44,642 bases of DNA, taken from Acidobacteriota bacterium. GTDB taxonomy: Bacteria > Acidobacteriota > Vicinamibacteria > Marinacidobacterales > Marinacidobacteraceae. The notes beneath the pieces are model-generated. The model had not been told where the DNA came from, ran no database searches, and was given only the letters and a program-made list of their open reading frames with translations. Shown in pieces: positions 25,375 through 33,332 of the stretch (within the stretch, counting starts at the first letter, position 1; every line of letters begins with the position of its first letter). The stretch is taken from the NCBI GenBank assembly GCA_022822745.1, contig JAJEAO010000106.1, positions 1 to 44,642 of the forward strand, read 5' to 3'. Both the position numbers and the translations under genes were made by a program.

Positions 25375-25766
25375 CGCTCGCCCGCCTCCCGGTCGCCGCA
25401 TCAAGGGGGGCGCCCGAAGTCAGGATGGTACCCGGGAACCGGCGCTCCGGGTCCGGCCCTCGACGAGGCCCGGGAGACGGGCCGCTCCGGACTCGGCCGC
25501 ATGGCCACGGATGGGAGCTGGGGATCGGAGCCCGCGCTCCCGGAGGGTTGTCCCGTTCTGGCTCCGTGAGGAAGGAAGGAGACGGATGGAGGTTGGACCC
25601 GGAAGAACCGGACCCGGGAGCCGCGCACGGGACGAGCGCACCCCTTGAGCCGGCTACGGAGACCGGCGGGGCGCCGGGACATTAGCGCGCCCACCGCCGA
25701 TGTCAAGAGGCGCCCGCGGCGGAGGCGGCTTCGGGCCCCGGTGCGGGCAGAATTCCCCGGCGTCCC
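25375..25766. other. Divergent intergenic region, 392 bp
   Basis: It lies between the S9 peptidase (minus) and the LigD-like gene (plus). It carries a good minus-strand promoter at 25679-25706, leaving a leader of about 300 nt before the peptidase start. The leader is pyrimidine-rich near 25560-25600 on the minus strand. I see no convincing gene, riboswitch or terminator in it. Confidence 0.5.
25679..25706 (-). promoter_or_regulatory. Sigma70-like promoter directed to the S9 peptidase
   Basis: On the minus strand TTGACA (25706-25701) is followed after 16 bp by TAATGT (25684-25679). It is the best -35/-10 pair noticed in the window and stands out in very GC-rich DNA. Confidence 0.6.
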
Positions 25767-27863
25767 GTGCCCGCGCCTTCCTCCCGAACGATCGCCGACT
25801 ACCGGGCGAAGCGTGACTTCCGGCGAACGCCGGAACCGCCGGCCGAAGCGGCGGCAGAGGCAGCGGGACTCCCGAAGCGGCGGTTCGTGGTGCACCGGCA
25901 CGAGGCGCGACGCCTCCACTACGACCTGCGGCTGGAAATGAAGGGCGTGCTGCGGTCGTGGGCCGTGCCGAAGGGATTCACCTGTGACCCGGAGGTGAAG
26001 AAACTGGCGGTCCGGACCGAGGATCACCCCCTCGCCTACACCGAGTTCGAGGGTGTCATTCCAGAAGGGGAGTACGGCGGCGGCACGATGACGCGATGGG
26101 ACCGGGGACGCTACGAAATCACCGAGGGAGGCGGGGACGACGGCGCGGCGGGCGTGGCCGCGGGGAAACTGGTGATCCGGCTGCGGGGCCGGAAACTCCG
26201 CGGCGCCTGGCATCTCGTGCGGACGAAACGCGGCGAACACGAGTGGCTCCTGTTCAAGGGGCGGGACCGCTACGCCCGCTCCGACAGCGATCGCCAGCCC
26301 TTCTTCGACCTCGACGGATCCCGCCGGTGGACGGGTGACGCGACCCCGGCGCCGCTGCCCCCGATGCGGGAGGCAGCCCCGTTTTCCGACGGGGACTTCC
26401 TGTTCGAGCCGGATCTGCTCGGCGTCCCGATGTTCCTGGAACGGCGCGGCGGGCGGGTCCGGCTCGCTCCGGCGGGGGGCGACGAGGCCCCGGCGTGGCG
26501 CAACCGCCTGCCCGAGCTGCTGGAGGCGGGGGACGGCTTGCGGGCCGAGGCCTTCCTCGCCCACGGCGTCCTGGTGGCGACCGACGCGGCCGACCGTCCC
26601 TCCCCGAAGCGGCTCGCCGCCCGGGTCGCCGGAGACGACCGGATCCCGGTGGTCCTCTACCTGAACGATCTGCTGCGCTACGAGGAGTGGGATCTCCGTC
26701 CGGTTCCCCTGCGCGAACGAAAGGCCCTCCTCTCCACCCTGCTTCCCGCGAATCCCGTCCTCGTCTTCTGCGACCACGTCGCGGTCCGGGGAACGGAATT
26801 CCACGCCGCCTGCGAGGCGGCCGGCCTCCCCGGCTCGATCGCCCGCCGCGCCGACGCCCCCTGGCCCGGAGAGGGTTCCGACTGCCTGCGGATCCCGGCG
26901 GCCGGCGTTCCGCGCGAGGAGCACCTCCTGGTCGGGCTGTCGCGGCAGCGGGCGGCGCGGGCGGCGGCCCGCCCGGTCCGGTTCACGAATCTGGACAAGG
27001 TCTTCTGGCCCGACCCGGGCTACACCAAGGGCGACCTGATCCGCTACTACGACCGCGTCGCCGAACACCTCCTCCCCTACCTGCGAGAGCGCCCGGCCCA
27101 CCTGCTCCGCGCGCCGGACGGCGTCGGCGGCAAGGCCTTCTACCAGAAGGATCTGCCGGATCACACGCCCGACTGGGTCGAAACCGAGGCGATCCCCTCC
27201 GGCAGCCGGGGCGAGACGATCCGGTACCTCATCTGCAACGACGCCTCGGCGCTCCTCTACGCCGCGAACCTGGGGAGCATCGACATCCATCCCTGGCTCT
27301 CCCGCCGCTCCCGTCCGGACTACCCCGACTGGGTCGTCTTCGATCTCGATCCGGGCGGCGCGCCGTTCTCCGACGTGGTCCGGCTGGCGCGCGCCTTCGG
27401 GAAGGTTCTCCGCGGCATCGGGCTTCGCCCGTCGCTCAAGACCTCCGGCGCCACCGGGCTCCACATCCACGTGCCGCTCGAGCCGATCTATCCCTACGAG
27501 GTCGCCCGGCAGTTCGCGGAGGCGGTCTCCACCCATGTCGCCGACGAGCACCGGGACATCGCCACGGTCGAGCGGCAGGTGGCGCGCCGCGGAGGCCGCG
27601 TGTACCTCGATTTCCTGCAGAACCGTCGCGGGCAGACCGTCGTGCCCCCGTACGCCGCGCGGCCAGTGCCCGCCGCTTCGGTCTCGACCCCGCTCGACTG
27701 GGACGAGCTCGATGGTGGCCTCGACCCGTCGCGGTTCACCCTGAAGACGCTCCCGGAACGGCTCGACCGCCTGGGCGACCTGTTCGCCGGGACGCTCCAC
27801 GACCGCCAGCACCTCCTGCCGGCGATCCGCCGGTTCGAGGCGACCTACCTCGTCCGGCGCTGA
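25767..27863 (+). CDS. LigD-like NHEJ protein: phosphoesterase, degenerate ligase, polymerase
   Basis: The product is 698 aa in the order PE-LIG-POL. PE (about 36-165) keeps the known site residues: His45, His51, Asp53, Arg55 in HRHEARRLHYDLR, plus His87 and Tyr91. The middle region (about 205-400) aligns with the ligase adenylation domain (FLFEPDLLG, LRAEAF, VVLYLNDLLRYEEWDL, PLRERKALLSTLL), but the KxDG nucleophile motif is replaced by EPDLLG and no OB fold follows. POL (about 402-695) has VVFDLDPG (Asp526, Asp528), SGATGLHIHVPL and VYLDFLQN. Known LigD proteins remodel and fill double-strand-break ends with Ku and then ligate; this one should not ligate. The start is GTG 25767. No ku gene is in the window. 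Confidence 0.88.
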   Translation: MPAPSSRTIADYRAKRDFRRTPEPPAEAAAEAAGLPKRRFVVHRHEARRLHYDLRLEMKGVLRSWAVPKGFTCDPEVKKLAVRTEDHPLAYTEFEGVIPEGEYGGGTMTRWDRGRYEITEGGGDDGAAGVAAGKLVIRLRGRKLRGAWHLVRTKRGEHEWLLFKGRDRYARSDSDRQPFFDLDGSRRWTGDATPAPLPPMREAAPFSDGDFLFEPDLLGVPMFLERRGGRVRLAPAGGDEAPAWRNRLPELLEAGDGLRAEAFLAHGVLVATDAADRPSPKRLAARVAGDDRIPVVLYLNDLLRYEEWDLRPVPLRERKALLSTLLPANPVLVFCDHVAVRGTEFHAACEAAGLPGSIARRADAPWPGEGSDCLRIPAAGVPREEHLLVGLSRQRAARAAARPVRFTNLDKVFWPDPGYTKGDLIRYYDRVAEHLLPYLRERPAHLLRAPDGVGGKAFYQKDLPDHTPDWVETEAIPSGSRGETIRYLICNDASALLYAANLGSIDIHPWLSRRSRPDYPDWVVFDLDPGGAPFSDVVRLARAFGKVLRGIGLRPSLKTSGATGLHIHVPLEPIYPYEVARQFAEAVSTHVADEHRDIATVERQVARRGGRVYLDFLQNRRGQTVVPPYAARPVPAASVSTPLDWDELDGGLDPSRFTLKTLPERLDRLGDLFAGTLHDRQHLLPAIRRFEATYLVRR

Positions 27864-28202
27864 GCGACGGGGACTTGTCGCAGCGGCTTCCGGTCCGCCG
27901 CGAGTGGCGGAACGGCGCGGGGTGCCCGGTGCGCGTTTCTTCCCCCGAACCCGACACGACGGACCAGGCCGGTTCGAACGCACTCCGACGCCGGGCAGCG
28001 CGCACCCGACCCCACCTCCCGACGGCCCTTCCTTCCCAAGACGACCGACGGGCAACGGCGCGGCTCCCTTCCGCCCCCAGCCGTCGGCTTCCCATTGGAA
28101 CTCCACAGCGCCGTCCGCGTCAAACGCGATTTCCCGGACCGCCCGCATCGTCCGCGGGATCGCGCCATCCGGAGCGAACGGCGGGGGATCCGCGGCCGGG
28201 CG
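27864..28202. other. Convergent intergenic region, 339 bp, nothing certain
   Basis: It lies between the stops of the LigD-like gene and murA. On the minus strand a short stretch near 28060-28190 reads MRAVREIAFDADGAVEFQWE and looks more protein-like than the surroundings, but it dissolves into Arg/Gly-rich sequence and matches no family I know. It could be a decayed gene fragment. Confidence 0.35.
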
Positions 28203-29480
28203 TCAGGGCTGGGCCTCGACCGTCACGGTCGCGCCGAGACCGGAAAGCCGATGGGCGAGGGCGGCGTAGCCGCGCTCCACGACCTCGAGGGGCGCGACGG
28301 TGCTCTCCCCTTCGGCGGCGAGGGCGGCGGCGATGAGCGCCATGCCCGAGCGGATGTCCCGCGCGTCGAGATCGCCCGCCCGCAGCGGCGCCGGTCCGTT
28401 GACCAGGATCCGGTGCGGATCGCACAGGAAGAGCTCGGCGCCCATGCCCCGCAACTGCTCCAGCGCGAACAGGCGCAGCTCGTACATCCAGTCGTGGATG
28501 AGGGTCGCGCCCTCGGCGGCGGCGGCGAGCACGGTCACCAGGCTGACGAGGTCGCTCGGAAAACCGGGCCACGGCGCGGTGGTGATGCGGGAGGTCGCGC
28601 GGAGCCGCGCGGGCTCGACGAGGAGGTTGCCGTCGGCGGGGACGGCTCGCACCCCGAGTCGTGACAGCACGGCGACGACGGGCTCGAGATCCCGCTCGGC
28701 CGCGCCCCGGATCTCGAGCGTCCCGCCCGTGATCGCCGCGATCACCGCCCAGCTCCCCGCCTCCACGAAGTCGCCCCCGAGACGCCACCGCGCGCCGGCG
28801 CGGCGACGGACCCCGGTGACCCGCAGCGTGGGGGTGCCCGCTCCTTCGATTCCGACCCCCATGCGTTCGAGGAACCGGCACAGATCCACCACGTGCGGCT
28901 CGCAGGCGGCATGGCGGATCTCGGAGACTCCCGGAGCCGCTGCCGCTGCGAGCAGCGCCGTCTCGGTCCCGGTCACCGAAGCTTCGAGGAGGTAGAGGGA
29001 GGCCGGCCGGAACCCGTCCGGAGCCTCCAGCACGGTTCCCCGGCCCGGGAGCTCGCGGGCCCCCAGCCCGCGGAGCGCGGCGAGATGGACGGAGACCGAC
29101 CGCCGACCCGGGAAGTCTCCGCCGGTGGCCGGAAGCTCGACCCGGCCGCGTCGGGCCAGCACCGGGGCGGTCAGGAGGACCGAGCCGCGAAGCGCCCCCA
29201 CCGGACCGGGGTCCGGGCGGTCCGCCGTCAAGCGGCCGGCGCGCACCGTGATCCCGGTCGTTCCCACCCCCTCGACTTCGGCGCCGAGACTTTCGAGCGC
29301 CGCCGCCATGGCCGCAACATCCCGGATCCGGGGCATGTTCTCCAGACGGCAGGGCTCCTCGGTGAGAAGACACGCCGCGAGCAGGGGCAGCGCGGCGTTC
29401 TTGTTGCCCTCGACCGTGACGACGCCCTCGATCGGGTGGCCGCCTTCGATCCGGAGCCGGGTCGGATCGCTCCGCTGCAT
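28203..29480 (-). CDS. murA: UDP-N-acetylglucosamine 1-carboxyvinyltransferase (MurA), Asp-type active site
   Basis: The product is 425 aa, normal for MurA, which transfers enolpyruvate from PEP to UDP-GlcNAc in the first committed step of peptidoglycan synthesis in the cytoplasm. It has VTVEGNKNAALPLLAA (Lys27, Asn28), LRGSVLLTAPVLAR, the loop GGDFPGRRSVSVH and PWPGFPSDLVSLV. The catalytic Cys of the usual PGGCxIGxRP loop is Asp122 here. Cys-to-Asp MurA enzymes, as in mycobacteria and chlamydiae, are active but escape fosfomycin alkylation. The start is the ATG at 29480, sharing one base with the murB stop (TGATG). Confidence 0.93.
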   Translation of the reverse strand: MQRSDPTRLRIEGGHPIEGVVTVEGNKNAALPLLAACLLTEEPCRLENMPRIRDVAAMAAALESLGAEVEGVGTTGITVRAGRLTADRPDPGPVGALRGSVLLTAPVLARRGRVELPATGGDFPGRRSVSVHLAALRGLGARELPGRGTVLEAPDGFRPASLYLLEASVTGTETALLAAAAAPGVSEIRHAACEPHVVDLCRFLERMGVGIEGAGTPTLRVTGVRRRAGARWRLGGDFVEAGSWAVIAAITGGTLEIRGAAERDLEPVVAVLSRLGVRAVPADGNLLVEPARLRATSRITTAPWPGFPSDLVSLVTVLAAAAEGATLIHDWMYELRLFALEQLRGMGAELFLCDPHRILVNGPAPLRAGDLDARDIRSGMALIAAALAAEGESTVAPLEVVERGYAALAHRLSGLGATVTVEAQP

Positions 29481-30406
29481 CACCGGCCGAACTCTCCCAC
29501 GAATCCGATCTCGGGCTCGAGCCGCACTCCGAACCGGCGCCGGACTGTCACCTGGCACCGCTCGAGCAGCGACCGGAGGTCGGCGGCGGAGGTTCCCGGC
29601 CGGGCCAGCAGGAAGTTCGCGTGGATCCGGGAGACGCGCGCCCCTCCCACCGATGTCCCCTTGAGGCCGGCGCGGTCGAGCAGCGCCCCGGCGGCGGCGG
29701 GCATCCCGGGCGGGAGCGCGGTGGGCCTCCGATCCGGATTGCGGAAAGCGCACCCGGCGGAGCGCGCGCGGAGCGGCTGGGTGCGTCGCCGAAAGGCGAT
29801 GGAGGAGCGCGCCCGGCTCCGGAGCGCCTCCGGATCCCGTCCCGGTTGCACGCGGAAGTCGGCGGAAAGCACGACCCTTCCCCCGAGGCCCCCGCCGCCG
29901 GGCGCGAGACGCAGATCGTCGCGCGGCGCCGTGGTCACCGACCCGTCGGACTCGAGGAGACGCAGCGCTCCGATGCGATCCCCGATCTCCGCTCCGCCGA
30001 AGTGCGCGTTGCCATGCACCGCGCCCCCGACGGTCCCCGGCGTGCCCGCCCACGCTTCGACGCCTTCGAGCCCGCGGGCCGCCGTCCAGCGCACGAGAGC
30101 GTTCAGGCTCATCCCCGCCTCGGCCCGCACGGTCCCCGAATCGAGTCGGCGGGCGGAGCCGCCGCGCAGCCGCACCACGAGGCCGCGCACTCCCCGATCC
30201 GCGATCAGGAGGTTCGACCCCCCGCCGAGGAGGGTCACCGGGAGGCCGACGCCCCGGGCCCAGCCGAGCGCCCGCCGCAGCTCGACCTCCCCGCGCGCCT
30301 CGAGGAACCACTCCGCCGGACCGCCGATCCCGATGCTGGTGAGGGGCGCGAGCGGCCGGTTTCGCGCAACCCCCGGGAGCCCGCGAGGCTCCGCGACAGG
30401 CTCCAT
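29480..30406 (-). CDS. murB: UDP-N-acetylmuramate dehydrogenase (MurB)
   Basis: The product is 308 aa. FAD-binding features are TSIGIGGPAEWFLEA, VTLLGGGSNLLIADRGVRG and WAGTPGTVGGAVHGNAH. The C-terminal catalytic loop is SAGCAFRNP, in which Cys takes the place of the Ser in many MurB proteins, and a final Glu lies in RLEPEIGFVG. It reduces UDP-GlcNAc-enolpyruvate with NADPH to UDP-MurNAc. It sits between the GWxTD gene (33 nt upstream) and murA (1-base overlap). The order murB-murA outside a full mur cluster is notable. Confidence 0.93.
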   Translation of the reverse strand: MEPVAEPRGLPGVARNRPLAPLTSIGIGGPAEWFLEARGEVELRRALGWARGVGLPVTLLGGGSNLLIADRGVRGLVVRLRGGSARRLDSGTVRAEAGMSLNALVRWTAARGLEGVEAWAGTPGTVGGAVHGNAHFGGAEIGDRIGALRLLESDGSVTTAPRDDLRLAPGGGGLGGRVVLSADFRVQPGRDPEALRSRARSSIAFRRRTQPLRARSAGCAFRNPDRRPTALPPGMPAAAGALLDRAGLKGTSVGGARVSRIHANFLLARPGTSAADLRSLLERCQVTVRRRFGVRLEPEIGFVGEFGR

Positions 30407-30439
30407 GGCGGCAGGCGACGCGAGAGGGGCGTCCCGCGC

Positions 30440-32590
30440 TCAGCGCGGGTCGCCGAGCTCGGCGAGACGCGCCCGCACCCCTTCCTGGGTCGGGTTCATC
30501 TCCAGGGAGCGACGGAACAGATCCCGGGCGCGGTCGCCGTCCCCCGTCTGCTGATGGCAATCGCCGAGCGCGTTCAGAAGCGAGGGATCGGGGGCCCGCA
30601 GGGTCATGGCGTGCTCGAGGCGGGGCAGCGCCTCCCCGCACTCCTGCCGGATGTAGTAGGCGAAGCCCACTCCCTCGGCCACCTCGATCTCGTTCGGATG
30701 GTCCGCCTCGATGGGAAGCAGCAGCTCGAGCGCCTCGTCGGCGTTCCGGGAGAAGAGCAGCGCGCTCGCGAGCTTCCATCGCGCCATCGGAAGATCCGGA
30801 TTCGCGGTGGCTTCGCGGAAGGCGATGACCGCATCGTCCACGCGGCCGTGGGCGAGGAACTGCTCGCCGAGGGCGAGCGCGAGGAGGCCGGGGACATGCG
30901 TCGCGAACGAGCGCCGGATGATGAATCCGGGACGCGCCATGTCGGATCGCGGGGAGACCGTGAGCGGCGCCTCCCGAGTCGCGACGATCTCTCCCGCGCC
31001 GTCGAGCAGGTCGGCGACGACGCGGTAGCGACCGGCGCCGACTTCACGCAGCAGGAACTCCTCCACCGGAGGCGCCATGAGCCGTCCCGCCTCGGCCGAC
31101 CGCTCCTCGATCCGCCGCGGCGCCGCCTCGTCCAGCTCGTCGGAGAGGATGCGGATCCGGGTCGTGAACCCGGGATCGGCGTTCACGGCCTGGGCCACGA
31201 CGGACAGCGTGTCGGAAGCCGCGAACGAACCGCCCAGCGCAGGCTCGAAGACAGTGGCGCCGAACTGGTAGGTTCCGAACTGCGGCCCGTCCCGGAACTC
31301 GGAGCCCGGCTCGCTCCGGTAGGCCAGCATCAGGTCGGCGAGCGCCGGACGGCCGCCGCCGCTGGCCGGAACCCGGAGCGGTTGGCTGACCACGGTGTAC
31401 TGCGATGTGGCGCGGTTTCGGACGACCACGCTCACCTCGTAGTCGCCGGGCAGGACCGGCAGGTTGTCCCGGTAGGCGAACGGCTGTCCCGACGCTGCCT
31501 GCTGCTCGCTCTCGGTGAGCCGGATCATCGGCGAGTTGCGGTGCATCGCGAGGAGCGCGCCTTCGGGATGGCGCAGCTCCAGCTCGATGTCCAGGGTGGT
31601 CACGTATTCGCCGGCGTCCTCGTCCCGCTCCAGCGAGAAGTTCTCCGGGGCGAGCTTCACGGTGTAGTTCAGGAAGGGGGTGTTCCGGGGACCGAAGAAC
31701 ACGGAGAAGTCCGCCTCGCTCCGCACGAACCGGAACGAGTACTCGGCGGTCACCCGGTCGCCGTAGCGGAGGAAGCCCTCGATCTCGTCGAGGTCCACCC
31801 GCTTCTGCGGGGACTCGGTGATGTCCACGAAGTTGCGGTCCACGCTCATCGAAGGGCGAACCGTGTCCAGCACCGGCGCGATGGTGTTCGTGGCCCGCAG
31901 GAAGTCGGCGCTGGGATCGGTCAGGTCCACGACGAGGCTGGCGCGGGCGAGGTCCATCGAGACCGTCTCGAGGATGTCCACCGCGTGGTGCTGCCGGTTC
32001 CGCAGCAGCTCGCCGCGACGCACGAGCGCATCCGGGCCATCGGCCCACGGGTGGTAGAGCTCGTACTCCCCGATGTCCTCCTTCTTGAAGAACAGCAGGT
32101 TGAACCGGGGCGGCAGGCCGAGGCGGGTGTCCCCCTGGTAGATCCACAGCTCGGCGCTGACCACCTCGTTCAGGCCGTCGAAGGACTCGCGCGTCCGCGG
32201 CTCGCCGAGGATGATCCAGTACTTGCCGCGGTCGGTCCGCCAGCCGGGCCGGGGGGCGTCGCGGCCGAGATAGCGGTTCGCATAGTCGAGCCGCTCGTAG
32301 TGCTCGACCCGGAACTCGTTCTCCTTCGTGGCCGGAACCGGATCGCGGCGCTGCCAGAACGCCTCGATGAAGAACTCGCGCTCCTCGAACGAGGCGAGTC
32401 CCAGAAACACCTCCCGCTCGGTCTCGGTGATGATCCAGACGACTTCCTCCTCGAGCCAGACGCGGTGTTCCTCGGCGAGCGGGGCGCCCGCGTCCTCCTG
32501 CGCCGAGGCGGGGGCGGTGAGGAAACCGGCGAGAGCGAGGAAGACGGAAAGGGTGAGGCGGATCGGGAAATCGGGAGCAGATCGGCGCAT
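30440..32590 (-). CDS. Exported GWxTD-domain protein with C-terminal TPR repeats
   Basis: The product is 716 aa. The signal peptide is MRRSAPDFPIRLTLSVFLAL...ASAQ. The GWxTD domain spans about 35-180, with FWQRRDPVPATKENEFRVEH and the signature GWRTDRGKYWIILGEP. The middle is beta-rich (FAYRDNLPVLPGDYEVSVVV) and probably Ig-like. Two or three TPR units close the protein (LLALALGEQFLAHGRVDDAV, PDPSLLNALGDCHQQTGDGD). GWxTD proteins occur in Acidobacteriota and related phyla; their function is unknown. Promoter distal to it lie murB and murA, so it may act in envelope biogenesis. The ATG at 32590 is the only start that gives the signal peptide. Confidence 0.87.
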   Translation of the reverse strand: MRRSAPDFPIRLTLSVFLALAGFLTAPASAQEDAGAPLAEEHRVWLEEEVVWIITETEREVFLGLASFEEREFFIEAFWQRRDPVPATKENEFRVEHYERLDYANRYLGRDAPRPGWRTDRGKYWIILGEPRTRESFDGLNEVVSAELWIYQGDTRLGLPPRFNLLFFKKEDIGEYELYHPWADGPDALVRRGELLRNRQHHAVDILETVSMDLARASLVVDLTDPSADFLRATNTIAPVLDTVRPSMSVDRNFVDITESPQKRVDLDEIEGFLRYGDRVTAEYSFRFVRSEADFSVFFGPRNTPFLNYTVKLAPENFSLERDEDAGEYVTTLDIELELRHPEGALLAMHRNSPMIRLTESEQQAASGQPFAYRDNLPVLPGDYEVSVVVRNRATSQYTVVSQPLRVPASGGGRPALADLMLAYRSEPGSEFRDGPQFGTYQFGATVFEPALGGSFAASDTLSVVAQAVNADPGFTTRIRILSDELDEAAPRRIEERSAEAGRLMAPPVEEFLLREVGAGRYRVVADLLDGAGEIVATREAPLTVSPRSDMARPGFIIRRSFATHVPGLLALALGEQFLAHGRVDDAVIAFREATANPDLPMARWKLASALLFSRNADEALELLLPIEADHPNEIEVAEGVGFAYYIRQECGEALPRLEHAMTLRAPDPSLLNALGDCHQQTGDGDRARDLFRRSLEMNPTQEGVRARLAELGDPR

Positions 32591-32672
32591 GGCGAGGGGG
32601 AGCCGGGGGACGAACGCGACTCCGGCCGGAGGCAGCCTAGCAGGAGTAGAATCCCCGACGGAGGTACTGCCC

Positions 32673-33191
32673 ATGATGTCTGTCCGCTCCCGGCCGCTCG
32701 CGATTCTCGGCGCCTGCGCTCTCGTCGTTTCGGTGGCTGCAGCCACCGCCCACAACCCGCGGGGGAAGACGGAGGCCGACTTCGCGGGCAAGAAAGTCAC
32801 CGTGGATTACGGGCGTCCCAGCCTGAACGGTCGCGACATGCTGTCCCAGGTGGCCCCGGGGATGGTCTGGCGCCTCGGATCCGAGGACGCCACCACGATC
32901 ACGAGCGAGGGCAGTCTCATGTTCGGGGAGAACATGGTCCCGGCGGGCGCCTACTCCCTCTTCGCCAGGAAGACCGATGACGGCTGGGATCTGCTCGTGA
33001 ACAGCGAGACCGGGCAGTCCGGGCTTGCCCATGATCCCGAAAAGGACCTCTTCGCCGCGCCCCTCCAGGTCGAGTCCGCCGACGAAGTCGCCGAGATGTT
33101 CACGATCTCGCTCATGGCGGACGGGATGAACGGAACGATGAAGATGCAGTGGGGCGCGATGGCGCTCGTCGCCGACCTGATGGTCCACTGA
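32673..33191 (+). CDS. Exported DUF2911 family protein
   Basis: The product is 172 aa. Signal peptide MMSVRSRPLAILGACALVVS...ATA, then the DUF2911 hallmark VTVDYGRPSLNGRDMLSQV, GMVWRLGSEDATTITSEGSL and VPAGAYSLFARKTDDGWDLL. Function is unknown; the family is common in Bacteroidota and Acidobacteriota. GGAGGT 7 bases before the ATG supports the start. It is divergent from the GWxTD gene with 82 bp between them. Confidence 0.88.
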   Translation: MMSVRSRPLAILGACALVVSVAAATAHNPRGKTEADFAGKKVTVDYGRPSLNGRDMLSQVAPGMVWRLGSEDATTITSEGSLMFGENMVPAGAYSLFARKTDDGWDLLVNSETGQSGLAHDPEKDLFAAPLQVESADEVAEMFTISLMADGMNGTMKMQWGAMALVADLMVH

Positions 33192-33216
33192 CCTCGCCCC
33201 GAGCCGATCGAGGAGA

Positions 33217-33245
33217 TTGACGCAACTGATAGTCTCTGTTATCGG
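33217..33245 (+). promoter_or_regulatory. Possible promoter for the tandem aminotransferase genes
   Basis: TTGACG (33217-33222) and TATCGG (33240-33245) are separated by 17 bp in a locally AT-richer stretch, about 90 bp before the first aminotransferase gene. The -10 is imperfect. Confidence 0.4.
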
Positions 33246-33332
33246 AATGCTCCCCGAAACTCCGGCCTTCCCGGCAGGCGAACAGTCCGCCGGTTCCCGT
33301 CCCGGGCCTCGGGACGCAAGGAGAACGAACCG

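Noticed and set aside
25420-25641. A 73-codon minus-strand gene in the S9 peptidase leader
   Set aside because: Composition looks like a frame shadow of GC-rich DNA (Arg/Ser/Pro-rich) and there is no family resemblance; kept only as a possible leader.
27845-28168. A 107-codon minus-strand gene between the LigD-like gene and murA
   Set aside because: Arg-rich sequence with no motif, overlapping the end of the LigD-like gene; no ribosome site seen.
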